From Triops longicaudatus (lineage: Eukaryota; Arthropoda; Branchiopoda; Notostraca; Triopsidae), in contig JAGQDJ010000028.1 in NCBI GenBank assembly GCA_022885665.1, positions 469,972-533,971 on the forward strand: a stretch of DNA of 64,000 bases, in the 5' to 3' direction. Below are positions 12,801 through 26,800 of the stretch, piece after piece (the first letter of the stretch is position 1; every line of letters begins with the position of its first letter). A program made the position numbers and the translations under genes. The notes beneath the pieces were generated by a model. It worked only from the letters and a program-made list of their open reading frames with translations. It was not told the origin of the DNA and made no database searches.

Positions 12801-15800
12801 TTATCTAAGCTTTTCTTTACGTTACAGTCACTCAGCACATTGTCTCTATAATTAATGGGACCTTTTCGAAGTCCAAGTCTGTCAAAAGAAGCGTTGTTTA
12901 TTTTTCAAGAAACTACGACTTCGAAAGTATCGAAGCATTACTCTTGGGTTTTTCTGCGTCGTGCATAAATAATAGAGAGGACAGTTGTCTTCCTGACAAG
13001 CATTTCAGAGGGTATTCTTCAGTAACCTTCAGGACCATATTACGGTTCGGGGTGCAGGGTTCGTGGGTTGAGGGTTAATATGCAATTTTCTTGGACTTCG
13101 TCGTGTACTTATCAGTGTCCAGTACCTTTATTCAGTATATAATTAAGATTTGGAGTTCAAGTCCCCTATATATAGCCTTCGTAAATTGTCATTTACTTAC
13201 AAACTTGCTTAAAATCTGCTTTGCACCTTCAGCAAAATCGACTACGAAAAAAAAATTACTGATCGTGCTTTATAATATTTCTTCATTAGTGTACACGCAC
13301 ACCGTATAAGGTACCAGAGGGGAAGACAAATTTACCTCCTCAGCACATAATATCACTCACGAATATTCGTAATAACTGTACCTTGTCATTGGTTGAAATT
13401 ACTTCCGTGACAAAGTACGGGTGAACACTTTACCCTTTGATATCTCAAGGACATCTTATCTTAAGAGGCAGCCAAGAGACTTTCCGAAGTACACGGCAGA
13501 GCTGGAAATTAGTACTACGAATACGTCAGAGATGTAAACAAATGAAAAAAAAAAATCGTGTCACATTGAAAATCTAACGTGACCTCGTGCGCGAGAGAGG
13601 GTCTTTTGTTTATAAGACCGCCAGTGTTATCCAAACAAGTCACGTTACACACATTAGAACAGTAGTACTCAGGTAACTTTACCCCGGGGTAAAAGTACCA
13701 AGTTTCCCCAGAAACGGGACCGCCGCGTTTGTACCATTCCGTGGCAGTTAAGTTTAGGTTGAAGTACGCCGCACGATGACAGTTCAAGTTACTTCAATGT
13801 GGCGTAGTGTGAAGAGATAACACGTGAACATTTCCTTTTTTTCTTACGAAGTATCGCAGCTAAAAAGCACGCCTGACATACTTGGGGAATCGTCGTAAAA
13901 ATAACTGCATTGTTGAAGTAAAATCCAAGCTATAATAAACCAGCTCGTTGGCCTTAGTACCGGATTGAACGGGTGATTCCGAGTTGTTAAGTGAAAAAAA
14001 GATCATAAAATCCCAGGAAGTAAATATAAGTTTGTTATCGAGAAATCAGTTGTCTCCCGGTGACAACGTAAGTACGGAATACATCGGTTCGATACTCGTA
14101 CGAGGAAAACATTTTGCAGATTGATGGCTTGTTTCTCCAGAACAATTGGAAAAAAATACTCGTACATTAGCTTTTTTTATCAATTTACCGAGCCAGCGAG
14201 AAAAAGTGTGGTGTTCTGCAATTGAACAAAGGTCAAAGACTCAACTTGCCTCTCGGTGGACTTGTAAAACCTTCCACTTTCCCACCCACCTCCGGTACTT
14301 GTGCGTTCCGCTTGGGCTGAAACAGGTCCCAAGTGATGTGGTTGGAGCCCTTTAATGAGGATTGATGGAATGCTCAGATTGAAAGATTACCCCTTCAAAA
14401 TTAAAAAGATCTGTTACGTACAATGTAAGAATAAAAGCTGTGATAGGGAAAATGTAATAAGGCTAACGTGTAAAGAAAAGAAAAACTACTCAGACAGATA
14501 GGTCCGTAGATAGGGAACGTCAACCGTTGAGAAGAGTGACACTTTCTTCCATAAAAAAGAAAAGCGAGGGAAACATACTGTCGAAAGAAGGATCATTTCC
14601 ATTCAACTGCCTTTGGCCACCTCGTATTGTCCCAGTCTGGAAACCCGTGAAGTACGTTTCATCAGGATTCAATCCACGCCAGGACCTTTAACAATGTGCT
14701 CGTTTCTATCCGACGGAAAAAAGTGTCCGGAAGGCGATACTGAAGTATTGTTGTCCACCGGATAAAAGGGCAGCGAACACGAATTCCCTCCATATCCTTC
14801 TTGAATTAAGATCCTTGTTTATGAACACGTGTTTCTTTCACTTGTATCAAGTAACATTAATACACAAAACCCAAGAGGAAAGGCGGACGCTCACTAACTA
14901 GGAAACTTGTAATATAACAATAACTACTTCTCAGGAGCTCTGGATAGTGCCGAAAAGGACAAGAACGTAGCTAGAAGGGTAGTTGAAGCGTTCCGACTAA
15001 TTATGTTGGAAAAGGGGCAGACGCAGTCTCTTTTGGCTCTTCATTTACTTAGTCACAGCTTCTGACTTCCGTTCTGGCTAAACTTCTCCAATGAGCGTGG
15101 CCGACTTAACAGAAACCCTACGGTTTAGTTCGTAAACTAGCGCTGCGTTTCTAACAATATCTTACTCACTGCAGGGTTGTTACAGAAGCACGCTAGATTT
15201 GTTTTTATCTCCATAAAAAGGGCCCGATGTATTGAGATCCTTCCCCATTCATCCACGACACTGAAGGAAGAGAGAAAAAACAAGTAATCAGTAGCTTAGA
15301 AGAAATTGTTCTCCAACCGCTCACCTAGGATCCGATTGATAAAGCGCTTTTTCAAGTGTGTTGTTGATACTGGATATGGACAGCTCAAACCTTAAGAATG
15401 GAGCCAACGACAGATGGAAGTGCGACGAAGCGAGCCGCAGAGTAGCCTACAATTAGTGGATTCACTTAAGACGAGATTACTACATTGTCTTGACATTTCA
15501 GCTGTTTTCTCTTTTATTAGGGAGCTATACGGTAACTAAGGTAATGAAAGACTTATTAATTTGAAACAAATTTCAGTTCATTCTAGTAATTTTTCTTTAG
15601 AACAATCAGGAGAAACGATTCGCCCTAATTGAAATATGTATTGATGCTCTTTTTGCAGTTTATTAAGCAATGATGCACACATATAGTGCTTCAACGTTTG
15701 TCTCAGCAATCTGATGTTTAATTCTTGATGCCTAATTAGCTTTGCCAACATTGTTGGAGGAAAGGAAACACAAAAAAGGTAAAAAAGACCATAGAAATGT

Positions 15801-17839
15801 CAGCCGACGGTTATTTGCGATTGCCAAAGTCTTTAGCTCGTTAAAAGGAAACGGAGAAAGGGTAAAAAGGAGAAAACTTACAGGGGTAAAAAGGACTTCC
15901 AGAAATAAGGCGGTTCAGATTCGGCAAGCAATTCATGACTCAAGAAGCGTTGGAGGTTGAGGAAATCGAAAGTTCAGGGTATATTGCCCTACCAGGAATT
16001 TACGATCGTTCACTAAGCGGCTTGATGAGCTAGTGCTAGAAAATCGTTATATATGGCAGGTCGGCAAGCCCAGAACATTACGCAACAACTTGTACTCACT
16101 TTAGCTGGCTGACCTACAAACGAGAAGGAATTATTTATTTTTTTCGGGCAAAACGTCGTAAAATTACTATACGCGGTTAATCGTAACATTTCTGGACAAC
16201 ATGCTACGGGTGATTTACTTACAAGCCTACCAAGCACGCAACCGACTCGAGAGCGCTAAAGGAAGTCCCGATTTCTGTTCGGGTTCTAATATTCCTCAAA
16301 GTTGCACATGTATAATGGAGCCTTCAAGAGCTAGGATCCAAGTTGGGTATTAACGCGTTGTTCATTGGGTTAAATGTATACCTCTCATGCGTATGGGCCA
16401 CACAATGGCCGTAGAAGCGAAAGACAAAGAAATTAGAACAAGCCCTGTCAACAAAAAAGTTCTTGCCAGTTAAGTATACAGTCCTTTTATCCGCTAGTTA
16501 CGGAGGCAGCCAGTATTTTGACGGGACGCCCACCCATTACAGGCTTGTCAGCCTTTGAGACGAATGTGGCGTCTAGGGGGTTAAAAAGCCTTTTCACAAG
16601 TCGGCAGCTCGATGAGACACGGCACAAAAAGCTGGACTTGTCGCTTCAGGTCACAAAAAAACTGTTCTACTTACCAATCTGAGACTCTATGTTAAATTGG
16701 AGAGTTTCTGTAGCATTATTGTATGAATTTAATTTTTCAGAACTAAAGGCCTTCCGGTTTTCCTGAGACACGAAGCTAGGACTGGGCCGTAAGCCACACA
16801 CTTCAATTAGGAAACCGACCGTGTTGGTAACTGTTGCTAAACTTCGTTAGAACTTGAATAAGCGAAATACACCATTGTTCACGAGATGTTTGCAAAAGAA
16901 CACAAAATAAGAATAACGCAATCACTTGGATGTAGAAGAAAAAGCATTCTACTGCCTATGCTTGCCGTCGTTAGCTCCAATTGCGCATGAGCCAGTTCTG
17001 GCGTCGCACAAGTTACATAGTAAAGTATCCGGCAAGTACTTCTAAAACTCTAAGCCCGACGACCTCAGTGAGTCAGCGACTTCGTTCAAAACGAGGTCCA
17101 ACAGTCCGTGAGATTTCATCAAAAAGGTTCTGAGTTTTAAAGAATGGTACATTATTCGCCGTTGCCCTTCGTTATCCAGGAAACCTTAACGTCCATTTCA
17201 GTTAGAAACGATACAGTCCTTATGGATGACCTATGTGTATTAATGGTTGTGGGAGACCAGGTTAAACAAGTATATAGTTTCTATCGCTTCAGTGAGCTAG
17301 CATAGCGTGACTCGAAATTAGTGGCGTGACGGAAGCTATTGCTAGCAACGTAACAAGTTTTTCGCTAGCATAAGCCAAGTAAACGATCGTTTGTGCAGCA
17401 AATAACGCGTTCAAAGGTGTTCCGAAAACTACTTACAATCTCGACAGTCCAATGGAGTTGAAGGAAAGTGTGGCTGACGTCCCTTCTTACTAACTTCGGG
17501 AGAAAGTTTCTTTCGTCTTCAAAGGGAAAAAATAAACTAGGATTACGTTTGGGCCTGACACAAGTCTCTGGTTGATGTAGAAATTCCCGACAAAATTTTG
17601 AAAGTTTTGATGTGTGCGTTATTTGAGTAATGGTGATCTGCGGACGTCACGAAGTGGACCTACTTAAGTTCATGTCACCGTCTTTTCTTACTTACATTTG
17701 ACATGAAGTATTCCGGCTTGTTCTAAAGGTTATCAAGTGTTTCTACCAACAATACATATTGATCTAGCTGTGTGCAGAACAGCAATCAATTCGGTAAAGC
17801 TTACAGTTTCGAACCGTAAAATACCACAAAACTACAGGC
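6806..17839. other. Gene-poor intergenic DNA upstream of dpr and endophilin A
   Basis: About 11 kb in which I find no recognisable protein, RNA gene or clear transposon. All open frames are short (under about 95 codons) and look random on both strands. The part next to 6806 should hold the endophilin A promoter. A 14-bp palindrome made of G5C5 with AA/TT flanks sits at 8307-8320. The stretch immediately before the dpr signal exon, including an in-frame stop at 17795, may hold the dpr leader. Confidence 0.5.
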
Positions 17840-20800
17840 ATGGCTATTGGCCTTCTCCTAAGTTTCTGCGTTCTGTTATGCACCTGTCGGATTAGCGGGA
17901 TGGCAGTCGCACCGGAAATCATGTGGAGATACTTCCTACTCATAGGTAAGAATATTGCTGAATAGAAAACTTAACTAATTCTTTCGTAGCAGAAAATAAT
18001 TTTGTTATTTAAGAAAAATAGAACTAAAGATAAATAAATAACTAATTCTTTTGCACTTCGGTGTGCTGCAATTACAGATAAAATACAGAACAGACATCAT
18101 TTCCTGCATCATAAGTTTGATTTGCATAATATAAAGGCACCACTAAATTCTTTTCGACTTCTGTGCAACAAAGACATTTCGCAATACTTCGCCTTTGTTT
18201 CACCATATTACTCATCTATTCGGTGCTGCACAGAGATTTTGACATTAGTAAGGTTCGGTTTGAAATCAAAACTGCTGATTTAAGCATTTCCTTGTATTTA
18301 ACGTTATGAATCAAACAATAGAAACTTATATAGGAAAGAATGTCACGTAAATATATCAATTCTCTACAAGGAATGGTACAATTAACTTTCTTTCACACAA
18401 TGAAAAGTTGTTCATGATCTTCAAGTACGTTAGAAGTTACTCGACACTCAAGCTGCAATAATTCAATTAAAAGTTTATACTTTCTTCAAACTAGAACTTG
18501 CTTAACACTTGGCCAGACCTTGTTCAAGTTAAGTGTACACGTATAGGAAATATTTCTTATTTAAAAGATTCAACTTATCCCAAGTTTAAACGTGAAGCGA
18601 ATATCTTGGTCCATTTTTTACTCTATTTTTAATATTTCAACAATAAATACTTTACTCAAACGAAGAATTTGACGTGTAAAAATTCTAGACATATGCATCA
18701 GTGAGGTAAAGGGGTATGAATAACTTTTGCTACTCTGATTGCACAAACGTTGTCTAACAAGTAACTTTGTGTATACAGCGTTATCAAGTCAAAACTTGTG
18801 CTGTGTAATTGTAGAGTTGAGGTGAAGATAGTATTGTCATGTGTAACAGGAAGCAAGGAAATCGCAACGAGATGAATGACTGCGATTGGTGGTAACCTAT
18901 TCACAATATACTGCGGCAAAGACACGCACAGTTGCAGTGCTAAAATTTTAAGTTATTGTATTAATAATAGAAAAAATCAAACAAGTGAGCAAAGGGAGCA
19001 CATACTTGAGGATAAAACGTTACACATGGTGAAACGTACTTGAAACCTCTTCACCGGCTCAGCATATCTATTTTTCTTCAGGATAAGAATGCAAAGGGGA
19101 AATAGGTCGAAAGTATCTCTCACCATGTTCTACTGTAAGGCAAAGAATAAAGCTAAAAATCCAACTTCAGTCCAACCAACGAACTTTCCCCTCCCTTGAG
19201 GAGCATTGCGTCTCGACAAGGAAGGATGAGGAAATGGGGGCGAGTCTGGAAAGAGTAACTTCGCTTTGCAATATTAGTGAACCGCGCGACTGGAAAGGTA
19301 GAGAAATAAGCACATAACATCCGTTAGAAGTAATGCTGTTATTATTATCGGTCTGTTTTGTGAGAATTGCTTTTCTTTTCCAGTTGACATTTGATCGTTA
19401 ATAATAACGCAAACAACGAGTGGAGGGACAAGACGCCAAAATTCTTCCGTTCTTAAGACACTACGATCAATAGTCATTAGTAACAATGTCTCTTCGTCTT
19501 AGGCAATATTATAAATTTCTTGTGTGTTCTAAAACGTCGAGTCCGGTTTCTTAAGACAATTATTCTTAATGGGAACTAATTTAACATAAATATGATAGTT
19601 TCAACCTGAACTATAACCATTCCTTAGATCTAGCGGCCACTCTCATTAAGCAAAATGAAAGTTAAAAGCCTCAGTATGAATAAAAAATCAACGTGGAGTG
19701 AGCGTTTATTGTTGCCGTCTTATTATTTCAGCCCATGATTCCAAACGTGAATAGTTGGTTATATTAATGTATTCAGTATCTTGATCGGACACCCCGATTA
19801 CATTTTTACCCCATATAAAAGCAAGTATTCCCCAAAGTGAAAAACCTCTTTTTTTACAATGTGTCAGTCCAGCTAGATAAGCTTATGAAAGTTATTTCTA
19901 TATGATGTCTGATTCATAACGCAAATAAAGCCAATGAAACGGCTCTCCAACTGCTTTTCTTTTTTTCACGGCAAACCTAACTTACGGTGGCCCGTAACTA
20001 TGAAAGCTCATATCTCGAATGCCAGGATGAAATACATCAGCCACAGTCGTTTTCCCCTAGAAACCTGCATTCCGGAATACGGACTTACCATGGGTAAAGC
20101 AAAGCAAGATTGGTCTATGCAATCGTCATAACTAGTGAACTTTCAGGGAAACCATGTCGACAGAGAAAAGCGTAAGGAACACTATATCGTTACACTACTA
20201 ATGGATTCTGCGGAAGGATGATAATACGGAAGCATCAGACCGGAAACGGGACTACAACTCATATGTTACAGATCAAGATTTTCTCTTCGACTCCAAGGCC
20301 AAAAAGCGTTTTGCATATTCCATTTACTGTAGCTTTTGTTTGCTAGCGGGTACAACCCAAACTTCAACCATAGCGACAGTAGTACACAAAAAGCGCTTAT
20401 TTCCATTTATATCTAGCCAATGGAAATCTATTCCCCAAAGAATGGCGCTCGCAAGTTCTATTCCGATTCCAGCATCTTCTATTATAAAGGTAGCTACGTG
20501 ATGGTCCTGGCTCTGTTTTGGCTGGCATTTTTTCTTTTTCTTTTTTGTCAGATTAAAAATCTGCTATGCAGCTTGTATACCTTACCCTAAGAAACGTGTA
20601 CTTAGCGGATAATGATGATCTTTTGGTCCAAGGAGAAACTTTGATGGATAAATGGACTTCTTCACTTGTACTTACTTTTGCAACCGAGCGTCAAAAGCTC
20701 CTTCGCCTCAAGGTACGCTTAATACTTGGAAATGTTAAGTTAGTCCCTTGGGGGCAAAAAAATGTCCCAAGTTCAGATTATAAGGTATAACTTAGTAACT

Positions 20801-23800
20801 GCAGAATTTAGATTCGTTTATGAAAACTAAAACCTGGTAAAAACTGTTAACCTTAGTGGAGTTTTTTCTTTAGCAAAACATTTCTTTACTCGTACCTTGG
20901 CTCTGTAACAAGAAAGAGAAAAAAGCTTGGAAGAAAAAAGCAACTCGCATCCCAATCTACCGCCACATTAGCTGTGTTTTTATGGCATAAAGGTGCTTTG
21001 CTTCCCACGTCTTCAATACTGAGATTAGCTTTTTAGGATAGTGGGCTTGATCTGCTGCCTCGTCTCTTAGTCGTCCGAGAAAAAGGACGAAAAAAAAACT
21101 TGGAATCTTTTTAGAAACACCCTCTGATATATATAACACAGGCCCATTCCTTCTCCTTTTGCTTTCATCTCTTGTAGAACAATTCCGATAGTCTGGTGCT
21201 CGTGCGAGTTGCAATATGTTTATGTCTCGACGAAATATAGAAATCCTCGCAACAAATCAAATGCTTGCAAAAACAATTTATCGAGGAGAAGAAAAATACT
21301 ATTTGTGAATCACGATCATAGCATGCTTGCTGCTGTTTACTTGCAGGAAGAACAGAAAGCTGAATTCCTGCTGTTATTTTTATAACTCCTTGCAACTGTT
21401 TTCTCGCTGGAAAAATTGCGACATCCTTCCACTAATTCACCCTTGAGACTCCGCAAACATGCAACAGAACGTTGCCTCGATGACAGCTGCAGAAAAAAAG
21501 TGAGACTTGACCATTGTCAGGGCGAAAAAATCCTTGGCGTACACAAGGAGTAAGACATAAGAAAAAAAGTGAAAATAAAATAAAACAGCTGTCCTCGCAA
21601 CTTCTATGTGGAAAGGGACAATGGTCTCCCAGCCAAATCCCATTATACCCAAGCCAGTAGCATAATTCGGAAAGCGAGGACGGCCAGATATCCCATTTAA
21701 GACATCGGTAGTACCTCTAGTAGCTCGTAGATACTGGGTCGCGGGTGGGCTAGACGGCGCTTCTCTCCAATGGCAGGCCTGTGCGAAAAACGTTCGGCTT
21801 TGAGACTCCCCCGTTTCCACCCCTCCTCGCTTCCTTTGTTTTTGCCTTGAAAACTTACATCGTCCGGGCAAACCTGAAGACCGTTTTATTTCGTTCTAAT
21901 CCCGCTAACTTTCATGCCTGAACGTGATCCTACCAGCGTCTTATAGTGCTTTACCGTGCTACATTTAAGTATCCCTCTCTAGAAATAGCGTCATTTGACC
22001 TTTTTGATGGAAAGCAAGTCAGTTCCGACGTTATTAAGTTGGGCTGAGTAGGCGTGGAAGGACACAACTATGCTTTATGGACCCCTACAACCGCCATGTT
22101 TTTCTGCATAGTGCAATAATCAATCGAATGAAATGCCCAACAAAGGAACAACTTATGCTACCCATTTTCCAGCAAAATGACCCAAAACCCTTTTTCCTAT
22201 CTGTGATCTACGACGAAGTTTCAAATCGCTTGCTTGCCTGTTTTTCTGGAATATTCAACGAAACTTTCTCTGCTTTAAGGAAGAGATCGGTTTAAGAAAT
22301 TTCGTCGCAGATTGCATTTTTATATGAAAAATTTTGTTCAGCTGAATCGGCAAGTTAATCGTGAGACAAAAATTCCTATTTATAGGATGCCACTGCGAGG
22401 CTCTAGAAGGTTCATTCATCAAATCTTTTGTACAAAACCAATTACCTGATACAATTTCAAAGATCTTTTTCTTCAATTTTCTTTGAAAAGTAGAAAAAAT
22501 GAAGACTGTACAGCTATCGGGTGTAAAAAACACGTGACACTCTTTTTTTTGCTGATCTTTTAATAACTAAAGGAAGAGCACAAAGGTTAGAACAAATAAT
22601 CACCCAACTTTGGAATTTATGACTGTACGAATTCTTTCAGGCTAGAGCAGAGGTGGACGTCTGAAGATTGCTGGAAGACCAGGACTTTTGGTAGTTATTA
22701 GAATCATACGCTGTGAAAAATGTACCAGGTACAATGCTAAAGCTGTGCTTAATTTTTCCTCTTCCAATCTCTTCTCCTCTTGCGCTTGAATAAATAAATA
22801 AGCCTAAGCATCTCGGTGGTGCGCAGAAATAGTAAAGTGCAGTTTTATTCGCACGGATTTAGGTTACCTTTTATTTTTTCGGACTCCAGGCAGCACTATT
22901 AAGTTTGATAAAGCAAGCTGCGGAGTTAATGTCTGTGCTTAAAGTTACAATAATATGAAAACATGCTATAAGTACTCAATTATAGCTTCCTGGTGAACGC
23001 AATTAACCGGAACCTGCCGGCCGAGTCTTAGTAGAGTTAATTTATTGCGGTGTTTCAGCTTAACTGTCTGCTGGGCAACAGAGCAGCGCGCAAAACTCTA
23101 CCTATACCATGTAATATTCTCCAGCGCCTTGAAACCATACATACGTTGTTTCAATTAATTGCAGTTGCCAAGCAGCTTTATTAATGACCGAGACTGCTAA
23201 AAATGGCAAAAAGCTGTTTGAAATTTAAAAGCAGTTGCTCTTAAATGCAGACAATTTTTACTTTAGTTTTTCTACTTCTTTTTAAAGAAGCAAACAAAAG
23301 TTTGATACAAGCCTGCCACAGGAACAACAATCTAAGGATTCGATAGTGACATTGAAGCTGACGGCTATTTACGTCGGTACTGTTTGAACCACTCTAATTT
23401 GATGTGACTGTGCTCCTTGCGGAGCTTTAGGATTTTGGAAGAAAGAACTGCTGACCGTCTTATTCAAGTTAGCCTTAATACCGTCTTAGTATGACGAATA
23501 GGGCCAAAAAGGAAGAACAGAGGATGGACAAAATCATTCAATTGTGTAGACTTAAACTGAAATATAGGCCTCTGAAGTTAAAATACAAAATTTTATCCGA
23601 TACGTATAAATCCAGTCAATACTGGGAGGAATAGTTTTTTTATCTTCTTTTCTCGCGACTGCACGGTGCGTTTAAGTTTGTCTTTAACCTTTCTTTCCAA
23701 CAATAAAATGCTCTTTAGACCCATGAAATTCTTCATAGAAAGCAAATTTGTTTTAAAATTTGCTGCGAAAAACTACATTACTCGATGTGGCACAGATGCT

Positions 23801-26800
23801 ATGAAGTGCCAACGATGAATACAGTATCCAACTGTTTATTGCATCGAGCGTTGTCGCGTTCCGTGACAGATTCTTTTCTTTTTTTTCTTGCTTCATAATG
23901 TATTCTGTGGCCTCTCAAACCTCAGTATTCCCTTACAGTTCGTATGGCGCAACTTTCGCTCAATGATTTGTTGGGTGTACGCGAGGGAGAGTGAGGTAGG
24001 AAAGGCAGAAGCGGGGCATTGCAAGACGAAAAGACAATGCTTTTTTTCTACATTGTTGCAAGGAGCTTGATACCGGCAATTCATATTGGACCAAAGAACC
24101 CAAAGTAGCCCAATACCATGGCTTTAGGCTCGCTTCCCATCAAGAACCTAGGTTCATTAAATGGCTTATGCAAGACCGGGCCAATTACTTCAGCTTAGAG
24201 CCAGTATTCCTCTTAAACAGGGCAGGGTTCTAAAAAAAAAAGAAATGGTTCTATTAGAAAAGATCCCTGCAGGGCTTCTCCGCTTTTGTTTTGCCCAGGA
24301 TCATGTAGAAAAAGTTGACTCGCCTGCATTGACCCTTTGATGTAATACGAAAGAATCTTATGCGCCATAAAGAGCTTACCGTCTCTGTAAAGAATTGAAG
24401 AAATGTCTTGAGGCCCAAACCCTTACCCCCAAGACTGAATAATTATCATTTCCTTATGGATCTGGATGTAAATATTAACACACTTTTCCACTTCATTATT
24501 TTTTGTCAACGAAGCGTGTTGGCTCGAGGCTTGTACCACTATCTGATGATCTCATAGTAGGCTACAAGCCTGTTTTCATAATGTGTTCCAAGGCGTCGTA
24601 TCCGAGAATAGACATAAAAGCAATGCCTTGCCTACTGTAACAGTTCCAGAAGCTTAGACCTTAACGACTGAACAATGGCGCTGCAGCTCGCCGCAAAGAA
24701 TTTGCGAGATCCTTTTTTAAATTACAAAATGGAAACATCGTAGCAACGCTAAAGGGCATGAAATTGATTTTGAACCGTGAAAAGGGACGCGAGCACAGAC
24801 AATCAAGCCGGACAGCGAGTGCCAGTGTGATGATAAACTGATGTTTAATGACACATAGCGCAATATGTCTGAAGAAAACTCTAGAATTTTACTTCAGCAA
24901 ATAGTACTGCGACCCAAACGTTTGTTTACGAAAGATAAACACTACAGAGCAATTTGTATTGTACTGCCGGTGTGAAATACAGTGTGATGCATTTAAATGA
25001 CCGGTAAACAAGAAAACGAACAAAGGTGGCGGCATGTCCGGAATCCACATCTTAGCTTCGCTACATTTTGCCAAGCAGATGCGACACTTATTCGACGGAG
25101 CGGCAAAATAATGGTCTGAATTTTGTCGTCTACCGAAGAGACCTGATCAATATTGCCACGTAATACTCCGGTAGCTTAAGGTGCAAGAGCCATCTAGGTT
25201 GCATGATTTGGTCAGTATTAGATACGTCTATCAAGGTCACGGCCACACCTTCTAATTGCAAATATATCTTACAGTTCTCGGTTGGAAATATCAAGCCAAA
25301 TTATGCACGAAAAAAAAGTCTCAAAAAAAAAGTCAACAGCATTTTCCGCATCATCAACGCAAATTTCGGATAATCGAGTTATGCATGTTTGTCTGGTTAT
25401 ACATTAGTTCGCGCGACACAATTGACTGGGCAATGTCTGCGACTTCCTCACAATGAGGGTAGCAAATTAGGCATTTGGATCTTGTGCCGACACTTTCTTT
25501 CAAAATCTAACCATGTTTTCCTTTCCCTACTTCAAGATTTGAACCAGATAAAACCGAGGAAGTCTCCGAGCCAAGGGTAGACTTAGAGTTGTTAATGAAA
25601 ATTCTCTTCAGGGGGTTACGGAAAGAGCGGAAATGTTGGGTGTCTGCGAGTGCTCCATATCTCACGCTGCGAAACTTCACAACAGACCTGCTGAATCACC
25701 AGTTCGCCCAATTGGCAATTTTAGCCGTCACCGTTCTCGGATTTAAGAGATTACTGATAACGCTTGTGGCCGTTATTGGCGAAATTCACAGCTCAAGTGC
25801 TCGGGGTAGTACGTTTCACAGATAGTTTACTATGGTAACCTAACTGAGGTTCATTGGATTCCGGCAGATTATTACTCTGAATTGCAAAACACAGAATTTT
25901 TTTCTGAGCGCAGACCTGGATTAGTTCAGGAACAGAGGTTTTGCCCTTGATCTCCTCTATATTGGTTGCATTAGTCTTTTTGATTACATGCCCAATGCTA
26001 GAAATCTATTCAAGTTTGTAGAGCAGTCTCTTCGGAAAAAGCAATTTGGGATTCATACGACCCGCTTATATTTGTTTCTTTTTTTGGAGCAGGGCTACTT
26101 CTACCCAAAACGAATGTTTATTTGCAACCTTTAAGGAAGAAACGTAAGCTTGGAAAACGATGTCTAAGCAGTAATAATAGACTGATTCTTTCCGGAAGGT
26201 CCCCTACAAAATCATGAGTTTATTGGAAGAGTTTAATAGTAGAAAGAATAACAATGTTAAAAATGGACCTCAAAATGGATTCTGTTTTGCTTGTCAATCT
26301 GAACCGCTTTTGTTGTTTCTAAGATAGGTTATGGACGTACAGTTATGAAGTTCATGGGAGTTTTAAAGCCTAAAGCGTTTATTCGAACTGCGCAATGTAT
26401 ACTTTTGCTGCAATTGCTGCAGCTTGAGAGACTGGAATGCGTTCGTTTATTTTCCGTTTGACTGACGTAAACCGAGTTGAAAATGGTGATTGAAAAAGGT
26501 CCAGTCATGATTTTTATCTATTCATGTTACTTTGATGGAACTAGGTGGGAATAAACTATCAGAGAGTAATCTTCCAAGGGCAGTAAGGCTTGCTACCCTT
26601 GCATAAGCGGCTTGTGGTTTCCGACTCTTTCCAATCGTCTTCTTTTAGCTACTGACCATAGTGGGCCCTAATATATAAGCAATCCGATCATAGGTCCACG
26701 GTAGTCCACCTTCGAAAAAGAGTATTACTCTTCATATGATATAACTGCTTATACCTTTTGTGGTTTGCTACACGTGCTGTTGGTCAGCTCTTGAAAAGTA

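Noticed and set aside
18985..19010. Ten-base match to the 5' part of miR-87 (GTGAGCAAAG).
   Set aside because: The match ends after ten bases and the flanks do not fold into a precursor hairpin; a chance hit is likely.
21437..21871. 144-codon minus-strand frame inside dpr intron 1.
   Set aside because: Composition and sequence look random, with no family motif, convincing signal peptide or flanking exons.
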